From Monodelphis domestica (Eukaryota; Chordata; Mammalia; Didelphimorphia; Didelphidae), in NCBI RefSeq assembly GCF_027887165.1, contig NC_077234.1, positions 170,288,388-170,352,387 on the forward strand: a stretch of 64,000 bases of DNA, in the 5' to 3' direction. Of the stretch, positions 1-9,800 are shown in pieces. The first letter of the stretch is position 1; the number at the start of each line of letters is the position of its first letter. The notes below the pieces were generated by a model. That model was not told the origin of the DNA and did no database searches. It was given only the letters and a program-made list of their open reading frames with translations. The position numbers and the translations under genes are program-made.

Positions 1-286
1 ACAAAAAAGCAAAGTCCATGTTACAAATAATATAGGCAGCTTAAGGAAAAAGGAGAAAGAAAAGAGTTTGTAATTTCAATATGTGACACAATTTTAACTT
101 ATTATTTTAAAACTGAGATATTTATTTGCCCGATGATCTGGGTCTTAAGAGTACAAATTCTTTTTAGCCATTAACTAAAAAACAAATATAGCAAAAGAGC
201 TAATTAGTCTATATTAAAAAGTCAAAAATTACATTTTAAAAATTGACAATAGCAATTATTTGTATTTACAGTTCATATAACTATTA
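1..286. other. AT-rich non-coding stretch, nothing recognised
   Basis: AT-rich sequence with stops in all frames and no repeat that I recognise. Confidence 0.5.
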
Positions 287-386
287 GATTGTGAGCTTCT
301 TAATGCCTCCTTTCAAATATGCATAGTGCTTAATATAGTGCTTGGTACATAGTAGGCATGTAAAAATATTAACAGCTTGATTAAGT
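287..386 (+). mobile_element. L2 LINE 3'-end remnant
   Basis: The run 'TTAGATTGTGAGCTTCTTAA' followed by 'GTGCTTGGTACATAGTAGGC' matches the terminal segment of L2 (usually TGTAAGCTCC..., then GCCTGGCACATAGTAGG). It is diverged and short, so it is an ancient fragment. Confidence 0.6.
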
Positions 387-394
387 AACAAAGA

Positions 395-570
395 ACTTTT
401 ACATATATATTATCTATCATACATGGTTCTGGTAACAACCTTATAAAATATACATTATTACTAGTATATCCATTAAATTAATAATGAAACAATTTCAGGG
501 ATTTGCACTGATTTATATGAGTCATAGCATAGGAAGGAAATAAAATCCTAGTGTTCTCACTCTTAGGTTC
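395..570 (-). mobile_element. MIR/THER-type SINE remnant
   Basis: A weak match to the antisense MIR/THER body: 'GGTAACAACCTTATAAAAT', then a region like the usual 'ACTATTATTATCCC', then 'AATGAAACAATTTCAGGG'. It is very diverged. The rest up to about 955 is unassigned AT-rich DNA. Confidence 0.35.
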
Positions 571-959
571 TATTCTTGTCTCTATTCCTTCCTGTTTCTT
601 TCACAGAGAAAAGTGGTTGAATTTATGTTTCAGAAAAAGAATGTAATTCCTTTTTATCTTTAGTAAAGTGAATTATACATGGATAGGGTTACAATGAAGT
701 GTTAGGCCAGTTATCCTTGATGACCTACTGTCAAGATTTTGGAGCACAGGACATTTAGAAATGTCGACATGACTTTGGAATATCCAAACCGTACCTAAGG
801 TGACTGAAATAAACTCCTTACATGGTCTGGTGCTTCCTAGTCTTTTAATGGCCCAATCTGTTTACCTGAATTTTGTGGAAGTACTTAAAGTAGGTTTGAG
901 GTGAGAAATCTCATTCAATTTCATCTAAAGGACACAGATGGAGGCCTAGAGAGTTGATC

Positions 960-1120
960 TTGAAGCCTGGAATACCTGATTTAAAATCTTGTCTCTGGCA
1001 TGTACTGAATTTTTGACCCTGGACAGTTACTGGGCCTCTCAGTGCTATAGACAACTCTTGAAGTTGCAGAGAAGGTGCTGATTTATATTGCTAAAAGGGG
1101 TCCCAATTCCAATGAAACCT
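960..1120 (+). mobile_element. MIR-like SINE remnant
   Basis: Contains the degraded core 'GACCCTGGACAGTTACTGGG', 'CCTCTCAGTGC', and a tail 'GAAGTTGCAGAGAAGGTGCT'. The same tail type recurs near 35165-35380, so this is a dispersed CORE-SINE. An 86-codon frame starting at 1088 overlaps its 3' part and looks fortuitous. Confidence 0.5.
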
Positions 1121-1215
1121 TTAAATGGGGAAACTAGGAGAAGGGTTAGGTTTAAGGATAAATATAATGAGTTTTGTTTTATATATGTTGAGTTCAGAAT
1201 GCCCATGGGACACTT

Positions 1216-1875
1216 AGATGGAGATATCCATCAAGCAGTCAGTGAAGTTGCACTAAAAATCAAGAGAGAGCTGAGGCTTGGAAATACAGTTTTGTGTGCA
1301 TCACCTATAAATTATAATAATTGGGCATTTCAGGCTGAATATTTGTAGATATCTCTAACTCAACAGATTTTTATCTTTTCTTTGAAAATCAGGCCTCTTT
1401 AGAAGAGTCCTCCCCTAATACTGTTGAGGCACTACTATCGTAATCACACGTATTTACAAGCTTGATGTCATATTCAACTTTTAAGTATAATTGTGACCTA
1501 TATCTAATCAATGAACAAATCTTGTTCTTCTATCTCTTATTTTTATTTTTTAATCATTGCTATTTTTAAGACTGTCTCTTTATATTGCCCAGACTGGAAT
1601 TTAGGAGCCATGCATGGTGACCTCACTAGTCACTGGCATAGAATTCTGACTGGCTCACGTTCTGATCTGGGTAACTCCTCCCTTCCTAGGCAACTTGGTG
1701 GCCTCCTACTCTTAAGAGCTTCCAATTTTGATATTGAACTCTGTGCAAAGACCTAATTGTCATCTTCTAGAATTCAGAACTCCTGAGCTAAAATAATCCA
1801 CTAGCTTCTCCCTCCCCAATACCTAGAATTAACAGTGTTCTACCATGTTTTCCAATTTATACTTTGTATTTCCAT
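1216..1875. other. Unassigned non-coding stretch
   Basis: No repeat or coding signal that I recognise. The 81-codon frame at 1511-1756 has no recognisable motif and is treated as chance. Confidence 0.4.
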
Positions 1876-2110
1876 AGAATAGCTAGGTGGCACAGCAGAT
1901 AAAGCCCTGGGCCAGGAGTTAGGAAGACCTGTGTTCAGATGTATACTCAGATATATGCTATGTGACCTTGGGCAAGTCATTTAACTCCATTTGCCTCAGT
2001 TTCCTCATTGGTAAAGTGAGCTAAGAAGGAAATGGCAAACCACTTCAATATCTTTTCCCAAGAAAAATTCAAATGAAGTCACAGTCAGACACAGCTGAAA
2101 TGACACAAGA
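1876..2110 (+). mobile_element. MAR1-type CORE-SINE
   Basis: A full-length-looking SINE: tRNA-like head 'AGCTAGGTGGCACAGCAGAT', core 'GACCTTGGGCAAGTCATTTA' and 'GCCTCAGTTTCCTCATTGG', then the RTE-like tail 'GAAGGAAATGGCAAACCACT' and 'CAGTCAGACACAGCTGAAAT'. The GTCGGACACGACTGA-like tail is the part such SINEs share with RTE/BovB LINEs, which are thought to mobilise them. Confidence 0.8.
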
Positions 2111-2159
2111 ATCTCCACAACAGTTCCTGTATATATAAAGCATCATCTCTTCTTTCATA

Positions 2160-3010
2160 ATGTGATTATCCTAGTTCAGGTCTTCACCATGTCTTACCTG
2201 GGTTACTGTGATAGCTTTCTAATCAATCTCCTCACATAAAGTCTCTCCCAATTCAGTCTAGTTATGGTCTAGTTGTCCTAAAGCACTGAGATAATGTCAC
2301 CTCTCTCCCCAACTCAACAAGTTTTAGTGACTCTTTATTATATCAAGTATCAAGTATCAACTCCTCTCTGGCATGTAAAGTTCTTCCTAATAACTTCTCT
2401 GTTTCCCCAGGCTTCTTATATATTACTGTCCTTTCTGCATTCTATGGTGAGGTCATACTGACTTACATTCTATTCTACCAAACGAAGTTCATTTCATCTC
2501 CATAGTTTTGTAGAGACTTTCCCTAGGCCTTGAAATACTTTCTCTCCTAACTAGTCCTCTTTATAATTCCTGCTTCCTTTCCAGAATTAACTCCAACGGT
2601 ATCTTCTGCGGATCTTTCCTGACCTCCCTGTTTGCCAGTTCCTTCTTTTTCATCCAGTATTCACCTCTTTATGGACTCACCTCGTCTCCCCCATTACTAT
2701 TTAAGCTCCTTGAGGGCAGGGCTTTTAGGACATGCTAGTAAATGTTTTAAAACTGGACTGGCTGATAGTCAATACACTTGTAGATTCAATCTGCATTATT
2801 TACCCTTTCTTACATGTAGACGATCAACCAAAACTCAAACTCGGAAACCTTCTGAGGAGTAAGTGCTCTGTCAGGAAATTTAACAATTGGTTCTTGAACT
2901 GCAGCTGGCTCTAGAATACCCTAGGTCTTAGCCTATTCTTTATAACCCCATCATGTACTGCAGTGATTGGCACTTAGCAAGCATTTAATAAATGCTTTCC
3001 ATCATTCATT
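2160..3010 (+). mobile_element. L2 LINE 3' portion
   Basis: The sense-strand 3' third of L2 can be followed in order: '...TTACTGTGATAGCTTTCTAA', 'AAAGCACTGAGATAATGTCA', 'TTTCCTGACCTCCC', 'TAAGCTCCTTGAGGGCAGGG', then a second L2-like tail 'CAAGCATTTAATAAATGCTT' ending in a CATTCATTCAC repeat. The block 2720-2930 between the two tails does not fit L2 well and may be an old insertion. Confidence 0.7.
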
Positions 3011-3113
3011 CACTTGTTCGTTCTTCCCTCTCATTCCAACAAATTCAGCTTGAAGTTTTTGAAAAGTCATTTGGGCACCACACTAGTTTCTTATTCCCCT
3101 AATCACCTTAGGC

Positions 3114-3305
3114 CAGCGGTTCTCAACCTCTCAATTTGTAGCAATGAGAATACAGAATGCATATCAGGTATTTACATTCGGAATCATAACTGTAGCAAAA
3201 TTACAGTTTTGAAGTAGCCACCAAAATAATTTTTTGGTTTGGGGTCACCGCAACATGAGGAACTGTATTGCGGGGTCACAGCATTAGAAAGGTTGAGAAC
3301 CACTG
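3114..3305 (+). mobile_element. SPIN-type non-autonomous hAT transposon
   Basis: A 192-bp element with 16-bp terminal inverted repeats, CAGCGGTTCTCAACCT at 3114 and the reverse complement of CAGTGGTTCTCAACCT ending at 3305 (15 of 16 match). The flanking 8-mers CCTTAGGC (3106-3113) and ACTTAGAC (3306-3313) match at 6 of 8 positions, as expected of an old hAT target duplication. The interior reads 'GTATTTACATTCGGAATCAT', 'GTAGCAAAATTACAGTTTTG', 'GGGGTCACCGCAACATGAGG', which I recognise as the SPIN_NA pattern. It has no coding capacity and would have been moved by a transposase supplied in trans. SPIN is known for patchy, horizontally acquired distribution in tetrapods including opossum. Confidence 0.85.
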
Positions 3306-3313
3306 ACTTAGAC

Positions 3314-4404
3314 AAAAGCAAGACAGAATGAAGACTATCAGCCAAGAGAAGGATTCCCCATAGGCTCCTTGCTAATTCTTTTCTCTAGCACTGTAGCTGA
3401 CTTCCCCAGACTTCTCCAAAAGGCGTCCCAGAGGCTTCAAAACTGCTCATCAAAGAGAAACTAAGATGGACCTCCTTATTTCCCTTCTTCAGTTTTTGCT
3501 TTGACTTCTGACCTTGTGGTTCAAATCCCCAAATCGGTTTTACTTTTCTGTCTTTTCCCCACCTCACTCAGCTAAATAGGTGAATGAAAGTGATTTAGGG
3601 TTTAAAACTTTAGAGAATATTAAACCGCACAACTGCTAAATTAGGCAAATGAACTTGATTTGTCATTTAACCTTCTGATAGTCAAAATCATATGAATATA
3701 AAATACTGATCCTGAACTTCAGTGGACTTGTCCAGGGAGATCTCAATTCCAGTGACAATGAAATTTACTCCAAAAACAAAATTAAGCCTGAAGGAGAAGT
3801 AGGGCTGGGATCATTGTTTTGAAAAGCTTAGCACTGGGGGATGAATATTTTCTACTGAGGAGCTGTGAAGCTTTGTAACCCAGTCAAAGTGGAAGAAAAT
3901 AAGGCAGGAGAGCCCAGTGAACAATTTTTCTACACCTAAGAAAGTTTTCTTCTCTCTAAACGTTTACATGTAGTGGGACACAGGAAACTTGGAAATTCTA
4001 AGGGACACCTGAGGGGCTCCTTGTACTTGTGGCCACTGGAATGCCACATGCCCAGAGAATTCCACCTCTCATAAAGATTGACAAGTGAACAAAGATGACA
4101 TGTATGTTCCATATATTTGAGATCTGCATCTCACTGATAGATGACATTTCTAACCCCAGGCATCCCCTTCCCCAGTTTTCCATGTCACTTAGACCTTGAT
4201 ATGGATGTCACGTAGCTATCTTTGTAAAGGTATATAAACTTGGCTCTCCTATTCATTGAAGAAGCAATCTCCATCCTGCCTCCAAGCCATATCATCCTCT
4301 CGCCTAAAATTTTGTTTTTTAAAAGATATTTTTTCAACTCCTTTAATTCCTTAGGTGAGTCAGCCTTCCTGAACCAGGTCAGATTTTCTCCCATAACATA
4401 CAGG
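3314..4404. other. Unassigned non-coding stretch
   Basis: About 1.1 kb without recognisable repeats. Frames of 60-69 codons on the minus strand (3385-3567, 3998-4183, 4185-4394) lack motifs and codon signals and are not supported as genes. Confidence 0.4.
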
Positions 4405-4630
4405 TTTTAAGCTGAGTCCTGAAGGCAGAAGGTTTGAGTTCAAATCCAGACACAGTTCCTTGTTACTCTGAGCAAGTCACTTAACCTTTATATGACTCAT
4501 TTTCCTCAAATGTAAAATGGGGATAATTTTACGATGGAGTAATTGTGAGCCTCAGAGGAAATAATATTTGTGAAGTGTTTAGCAAATTGCCTGACACATA
4601 ATAGGGGCTTCATAACTGCTTGCTTCCTTC
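4405..4630 (+). mobile_element. MIR SINE
   Basis: Head 'GGTTTGAGTTCAAATCCAGA', core 'GAGCAAGTCACTTAACC', 'TCCTCAAATGTAAAATGGGG', and tail 'TGTTTAGCAAATTGCCTGAC', 'ACATAATAGGGGCTTCATAA'. All are in MIR order on the plus strand. Confidence 0.7.
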
Positions 4631-5167
4631 TTCATTTAAAAATAGGATGGCTGTAGTTACTCTCTTCTAAGATTTTATTTGAACCAGTGTTTGAAAGAAG
4701 TGGCATGGTAACTGATGAGCACTGTTCAGCAGAGTTTCATTTTGTGGCAACTAAATGACCAGATGATCAACACATACTAAGTGGGAACAAATAAAGACTT
4801 TGAAGTTGGTTGGGAGAAGTTCTGACCAGAGATGAATGATACTCCACAAGAAAATGAGATCAGCCCTGCAAAGTAGGGAAAATCATTTTTTTTCCTTCCA
4901 CTCATGGTCTGGCCACACAAAAAACACACATAAACACCCCTCAACTTGTATTCCCTGGCCTCATGATTTCAGTGTATATATGCCTTTCCATGCATGGTTC
5001 CTATGTGAATTTATACTTCCTCATGATGTTGGGGGTATTTGCTAGAGTTTAACCCAGATGACTTTTTGTGGGGAAGAGGGAGAGTGGGTGTGGGGGGAGT
5101 GAGAATGCTTTGGAGCTACTTTTATTATTATGCTCTTTCATTAAATGCTTTGAAATAATTGTGTCCT
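4631..5167. other. Unassigned non-coding stretch
   Basis: No recognisable repeat or gene. Short open frames here carry no known motif. Confidence 0.4.
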
Positions 5168-5286
5168 TGGAGCCTCCAGGTGGCTCAGTGGATAGAGAGA
5201 CAGGCCAGGACAAAAGAGGTCCTGGGTTCAAATGTGGCCTCAGACACTTCCCATCTGTGTGACCCTGGCAAGTCACTTAACTCCTG
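5168..5286 (+). mobile_element. SINE1-type tRNA SINE, 3' truncated
   Basis: Head 'CCAGGTGGCTCAGTGGATAG', B-box-like 'GGTCCTGGGTTCAAATGTGG', and 'GACCCTGGCAAGTCACTTAA'. The usual 3' half (GCCTAGCCCTTACC... and A-tail) is absent; the sequence passes directly into an L1 fragment at 5287. Confidence 0.8.
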
Positions 5287-5760
5287 TGTATTTTTTTTTA
5301 TTTGATTTATCTAAATTTGATAATGGTTGGTTCAAATCTCCCACTAATATGGTTTCACTGTCTATTTCCTCCTTCAATTCTCCTAGTTTCTCCATTAGAA
5401 ATTTGGGTGCTATACCATTTGGTGCATACATGTTGATTAGTGATATTTTCTCATTATCTAAAGTCCCTTTTAACAAAATATATTTACCTTCCCTATCCCT
5501 TTTAATCAGGTCTATTTTTGCTTTGGCTTTATCAGCTATCATTATTGCAACTCCTGCCTTCTTTCTGTCAGTTGAGGCCCAGAAGGTCTTACTCCATCCT
5601 TTAATTCTGACCTTGTAGGTCACCTCATGTGTGTTTCTTGAAGATAACATATGGTAGGGTTTTGGATTCTAATCCATTCTGCTATTTGTCTACGTTTTAT
5701 GAGTGAGTTCATCCCATTCACATTCAAAGTTATGATTGTCACTTGTGGACTCCCTGGCAT
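5273..5760 (-). pseudogene. L1 ORF2 endonuclease N-terminal remnant
   Basis: The open 125-codon frame (5650-5273), plus upstream codons in the same element, matches the APE-like endonuclease of L1 ORF2p. 'TLNVNGMN' lies near the ORF2 start and 'YLQETH' lies just before the open frame. Inside it are 'IKGW', 'KKAGVAIMI', 'NMYAPN', and 'VGDLN' with 'LDKS'. The D and N of 'GDLN' correspond to the conserved catalytic-site motif of this family. An in-frame stop separates the ETH motif from the long frame, and the domain ends abruptly at 5287, so the protein is dead. Confidence 0.85.
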
Positions 5761-5879
5761 TCTGATATCCTTCCCTAATTCTATCCTTTCTTCTTCAGCT
5801 CTAACCTTTTAATCCAGTGATTTACTTTAAATCATTCCCCCTTGTCTCCTCCCTTGATAAGTTTCCCTTTCTAGCCCCT

Positions 5880-6120
5880 CCCTTTTTGTTCCCTCCCCCT
5901 CTTCCCTCTCCTTCCCTCCCTTTTTGTGTTCCCTCCCCTCCTACCCCCCTTGGTTTTCCCCTCTCCCTACCCTTGTTGGGTAAGATAGAATTCAAGATCC
6001 CAATGGATCTGGATGTTCTTTCCTCTCAGAGTTGATTTCCCTGAGATTAAGGTTTAAGTAAAAACTCTCTTCCTCTCCTTCTTATAGCAGTTTTCTTCCC
6101 CTTCCCTTCCCGTGTGAATC
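5880..6120. repeat. Pyrimidine-rich inter-ORF tract
   Basis: A C/T-rich plus strand (poly-purine on the L1 sense strand) with repeated CCCTCC and CCCTTCC blocks, lying between ORF2 and ORF1 of the minus-strand L1. It seems to be part of the element rather than host sequence. Confidence 0.5.
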
Positions 6121-6185
6121 TTTGTGTGAGAAAGATTATTCTATTTGGTTTTTCTTTTCCCCCTATTTATGCATTACATTTCCCC

Positions 6186-6186
6186 C

Positions 6187-6254
<68 letters not shown>
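6186..6254. repeat. (AT)n microsatellite
   Basis: About 33 AT units with one ATAC interruption near the start, between the L1 spacer and the inserted LINE end. Long tyrosine-isoleucine frames across it are artefacts. Confidence 0.95.
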
Positions 6255-6256
<2 letters not shown>

Positions 6257-6850
6257 CACATGAAACAGCTGGAGCAATTCCACCAACGCTCTCTCTCCGG
6301 TCAATCATGAGGATCCAATGGCAGGACCAAATAACCAACGAGGAAGTCATCTACAGAGCCAACTCCACCAGCATCGAAGTCCTGGTCCTCAAAACCCAGC
6401 TATGATGGTCTGGACATGTTATCCGCATGGACCCACAGCGAATACCAAGACAGGTATTCTATGTTGAACTGTCAGCTGGACTCAGGAAACAAGGCCGACC
6501 AAAGAAAAGATACAAGGATCAGCTAAAGTCAAACTTGAAGTGGGCTGGCATGACACCAAAGCAACTAGAATTCGCTGCCTCTGTCAGAAGCAGCTGGTGA
6601 ACCCACATTAACCATGCCACCACCACCTTTGAAGATGAGTGATGTCGACGTCTTGCCACTGCGCGTGAATGCCGACACCAGGCCATAACCTCATCTCCCG
6701 TAACAACTGGAGTTCCATGTCCCATGTGCCACAAACTCTGCGTCTCATTCTTTGGATTTCAAAGCCACATGAGGGTACACCATAGATGAAAATGCACAAA
6801 GACAATTGTCGTTCTTGGGCACCGAGAGACTACTACTATACTATAGATTG
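6255..6850 (+). pseudogene. Non-LTR retrotransposon C-terminus with C2H2 finger
   Basis: Translation of one plus-strand frame with a few stops gives 'RIQWQDQITNEEVIYRAN', 'WSGHVIRMDPQRIPRQVFY', 'RKQGRPKKRYKDQLKSNL', 'AGMTPKQLEFAASVRSSW', and finally a C2H2 finger 'CPMCHKLC' with 'HMRVHH'. This layout is typical of the region after the reverse transcriptase in certain LINEs; I cannot settle the clade (RTE-like or CR1-like). The 3' end runs into ACTACTACTA units at about 6830, compatible with a short-repeat tail. It lies inside an older L1 and is a 5'-truncated insertion. At least two in-frame stops make it inactive. Confidence 0.65.
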
Positions 6851-6865
6851 ATATAAATGTAGTCC

Positions 6866-7447
6866 TTATAGAAGAGAGTTTGAATAAAAGAAGAAGATAA
6901 CATTTTTCTCCTTTTCCCTTTCCTTCGTATTTACCTTTTCAGGTATTCCATGCTCTTTGTTTTTGATATCAAACTTTCCACAGAGCTCTGGTATTTTCTT
7001 TGTAAAAACTTGGAAATCTTCTATTTTGTTGAATGCCCATACTTTCCCTTGGAAGTATATAGTCAGTTTTGCTGGATAGCAGATTCTTGGTTGAAGACCT
7101 AGCTCTTTTGCCTTTCTGAAAATCATGTTCCATGCCTTACGATCATTCAGATTGGAACTTGCAAGGTCTTGTGTGACCCTGATTGGCATTCCATTATATC
7201 TAAATTGTTTTTTTTTCCTGGCTTCTTGTAAGATTTTTTCTTTTGCTTGAAAACATTGGAATTTGGCAATTACATTCCTGGGAGTTGTCTTTTGGGGATT
7301 TAGTGTAGAGGGTGTTCTATGACCTCTTTCAATGCCTGTATTGCCCCCTTGTTCTAGAATCTCTGGGCAATTTTCTTTGATTATATCTTGTATTAAGATG
7401 TCGAGTTTGTTTATTTCTGGCTTTTCTGGGAGTCCAATTATTCTCAA
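6866..7447 (-). pseudogene. L1 ORF1 RNA-binding and C-terminal domain remnant
   Basis: A 193-codon open frame matches L1 ORF1p from the RRM start ('RIIGLPE', 'LIQDIIKENCPEILEQ') through the C-terminal domain ('MPIRVTQDLASS', 'PRICYPAKLTIYFQGKVWAF', 'FQVFTKKIPEL'). ORF1p is the RNA-binding chaperone of the L1 ribonucleoprotein. The coiled coil would lie at 7447-7605, where the frame is broken. The frame is unusually long for such an old fragment, but the N-terminus is lost, so it is a pseudogene. Confidence 0.85.
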
Positions 7448-7605
7448 ATTGTCTCTTCTTCATCTATTTTCCAGGTCTATGACCTTGTCAGTGAGATATT
7501 TTATGTTCTCTTCTAATTTCTTGGTCTTTTGGCTTTGCTTTATTAATTCTTGCTCTTTTGCAAGATCATTGTCTTCCAGTTGCCTGATTCCTTTGTATGA
7601 TGTTG

Positions 7606-8446
7606 GTGTGGGGTTGCATGTGACTTTGTACTGGGGCAATAAGAGTACTGTGTTACTCCTCTTATTAATGACAATTTTCTTTGTAACTGCTTTAGTGGTT
7701 CTGTGTTTTTCCAGGTTAACAGTTGCAATTTACCATTGGTGAGAATGAATGATGAATAGCTCCACTTTTGGGGGTGGACATTCTGCCTGTGTGCTTTAGT
7801 CTTGAACTAGGGATCCTCTGTTTCCTGTTACTGTCCTCTCTTGAGTTGAGAATGCTAATCATGATACGTTATGTCATACCAGGATATCTTTTGTGGTATG
7901 AACAAATTTCTAAGAGGGACTGTGATATAACTATTGTGATCATTTTCATTTGTGATTTATTTTTTTATTTTTTTTCCATAAAGAACCCAAATTTATTTAT
8001 GAATTCAGATGATGCAAGGGAACATTAGAAACTGGCCCATCATTATAGTTGCAAAAATTTATCACTAGCCCTATACATAGCAAAACATGCCCTGGTGGCC
8101 AGAATTATCCATTAGAAGCTCACTTTCTTTTTTTATTTCTTTTTTTTCTTTGTGATTTAATTTGTAAAAAAATTTTGCCTTCCTTTTCTCACTTGTTCTG
8201 TCTCTGCCTTTGTCTATTTCCTTTCTTTCTACAACATATATGCTATACAACGCAATTTCCTTGAGTTTCAGAGTTATCTTATTCATGTCAAAATCTTTGA
8301 TATTGAATAATTTTCAGTTAGAATAAATGTGGTAAACAACTTACAAAATAAATCCATTGAAATTTGAAGACTAGAGATGAACAATTTGGGTTTGGAAGCT
8401 TGCAAAAATTCCTTACAGATGTACCTGTCATCCTTAATAATAACAG
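7606..8446. other. Unassigned, AT-rich; possible L1 edge
   Basis: The first 100 bases may still be degraded L1 ORF1. The remainder, including T-rich runs near 7960 and 8130, matches nothing I recognise. Confidence 0.4.
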
Positions 8447-8690
8447 CTCATAGTTACTTAGTGCATTCAGATTTGCAAAGTGCTTATAGTAGCTGACTTG
8501 ATTCCTAACTATATCCCTGTGAGGTAGCTGTTATTATTATCTCCATTTTACAGGTGAGGAAATAGTAGTAAGAGGGCTTAAGGGACAGGGATAACATGAC
8601 ATAAGGAGTTATGTCTGAAGTGGAATCATCCTGATTTCAAGCAGAACACTATCCACTAATCTACTTGCTACACATGGAGCTGATGTTATA
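8447..8690 (-). mobile_element. THER/MIR-type SINE
   Basis: Antisense signature: 'TTTGCAAAGTGCTTATAGTA', 'CCCTGTGAGGTAGCTGTTAT', 'CTCCATTTTACAGGTGAGGA', and the end 'CACTATCCACTAATCTACTT', which reads as the complement of the tRNA-like head. Confidence 0.7.
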
Positions 8691-9196
8691 TAATTTTAGA
8701 TAAAGTTTTAAAAAATATTTATACAAGCTAGAATGCTTCCTTGATGTTTGAATGTCTCCCACCTTCAGCTCTACTGAGATTCCTTTGCTCCCAATAGTAA
8801 TTATATTGGCTTCTTTGAGGATCACCTATATGCTTATTAAAAGGATAAATGTCTCTAAATCGAATAATTTCCTTTAAATGACATGTTCTTTGTGGGTTCC
8901 TTTTTTGCTTTGGTCACTTTTCTTAAATTTTTGCTGTCCCCAATGGTAACAGGACCATTGATCTTCCCCTCTCCAGTCCTGGTCCTGAGCAGCTTTCCTT
9001 GCTCTATCTTCTCTAGAGAGGTTTAACTCCTTACAAAAAGGATCCAGAATAACTCTTCCCCTACACATTTGTGTGCACAACTGAAGAACAGCTCTCAAGA
9101 TCATGTTTCCACATGCAGGATAATCAAAGTGCTCCTTAAGGTTGACATGGCCATGTTGGTATTTCATTGTTCCTTTAAAATGAGGAAGGGAAGGGG
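8691..9196. other. Unassigned non-coding stretch
   Basis: No recognisable repeat. The 128-codon minus frame at 8874-9260 runs through the neighbouring SINE and has no motif, so it is not supported. Confidence 0.4.
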
Positions 9197-9362
9197 AGGG
9201 GCAACTGGGTAGCTCAGTGGACTGAGAGCCAGGCCTAGAGATGGGAGGTCCTGGGTTCAAATCTGGCTTCAGACACTTCCCAGTTGTGTGACCCTGGGCA
9301 AGTCACTTAACCCCCATTGCCTAGCCCTTAGCACTCTTCTGCCTTGGAACCAATAAACCAAT
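9197..9362 (+). mobile_element. SINE1-type tRNA SINE
   Basis: 'GGGCAACTGGGTAGCTCAGT', 'GGTCCTGGGTTCAAATCTGG', 'GACCCTGGGCAAGTCACTTA', 'CCATTGCCTAGCCCTTAGCA', and 'TTCTGCCTTGGAACCAATAA'. The last 30 bases and A-tail are missing, so it is slightly 3' truncated. Confidence 0.85.
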
Positions 9363-9740
9363 TGAGTTCTCCTACACCTTGAAAAGGACTTCTGGCAAAT
9401 CATTATCCTAGGGTAAATTCTGGAGTTTCATCTCCAATCTGGGCCTATGGAAACTCTATTAGGGATGCTTATAAGAAAACTGCATTTCTATAGTACAAGA
9501 ATAACAGGCTTTTCCCCAGATAGCTCTCAAGAAGGGGTATCTCAGGGTTGTTCAGATGCCACACCTCTCACTTTTTTCCCCCCTCACCACTTTCTCCCCT
9601 CCTCCAACAAAGGTGCCTGAATTAGGTTTGAAGATGTGCCTAAGGAGATATATTCTTAGCAACTCCTGTTTAGACTGGTGACTGTTACTATGATTTTATC
9701 AAGGTCGTAGTCAAGTGTGTGAAATAGGCAGGAGGGCTGC
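9363..9740. other. Unassigned, repeat-poor
   Basis: No transposon or coding signal recognised. It leads into the octamer cluster at 9747. Confidence 0.4.
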
Positions 9741-9800
9741 ATGCGAATTTGCATGAAAATATGCCTTAAATTTGCATTTAAATATGGAATAATTTGCATA
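9741..9800 (+). promoter_or_regulatory. Three phased octamer (POU) motifs
   Basis: Three perfect ATTTGCAT octamers start at 9747, 9770 and 9792, that is 23 and 22 bases apart, about two helical turns each. The first overlaps an inverted near-copy in 'CATGCGAATTTGCATG'. ATTTGCAT is the classical binding site of POU-domain factors. Use as an enhancer is inference; nearby sequence is repeat-poor. Confidence 0.4.

Larger units (their letters stand above)
5287..7605 (-). mobile_element. L1 internal fragment, minus strand, interrupted
   Basis: Read on the minus strand this gives, in order, the ORF1 RNA-binding and C-terminal part (7600-6866), an inter-ORF spacer, and the N-terminal half of the ORF2 endonuclease (about 5760-5287). 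The element lacks the reverse transcriptase, its 3' UTR and its 5' UTR, so both ends are truncated. It is split at about 6186-6850 by an AT microsatellite and the 3' end of a different LINE. It is useful as the reference copy for what is missing in the two other long L1s of this window. Confidence 0.85.

Noticed and set aside
1088..1348. 86-codon frame near a possible exon
   Set aside because: It overlaps a MIR-like remnant, lacks splice signals and matches nothing known.
6122..6405. Open frames rich in Y and I across (AT)n
   Set aside because: They are translations of a microsatellite; the same holds at 11832-12300.
6519..6805. Minus-strand frames opposite the LINE C-terminus
   Set aside because: Shadow frames; the plus strand carries the recognisable motifs.
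8874..9260. 128-codon minus-strand frame
   Set aside because: It runs into the SINE1 at 9197 and has no motif or conserved composition.
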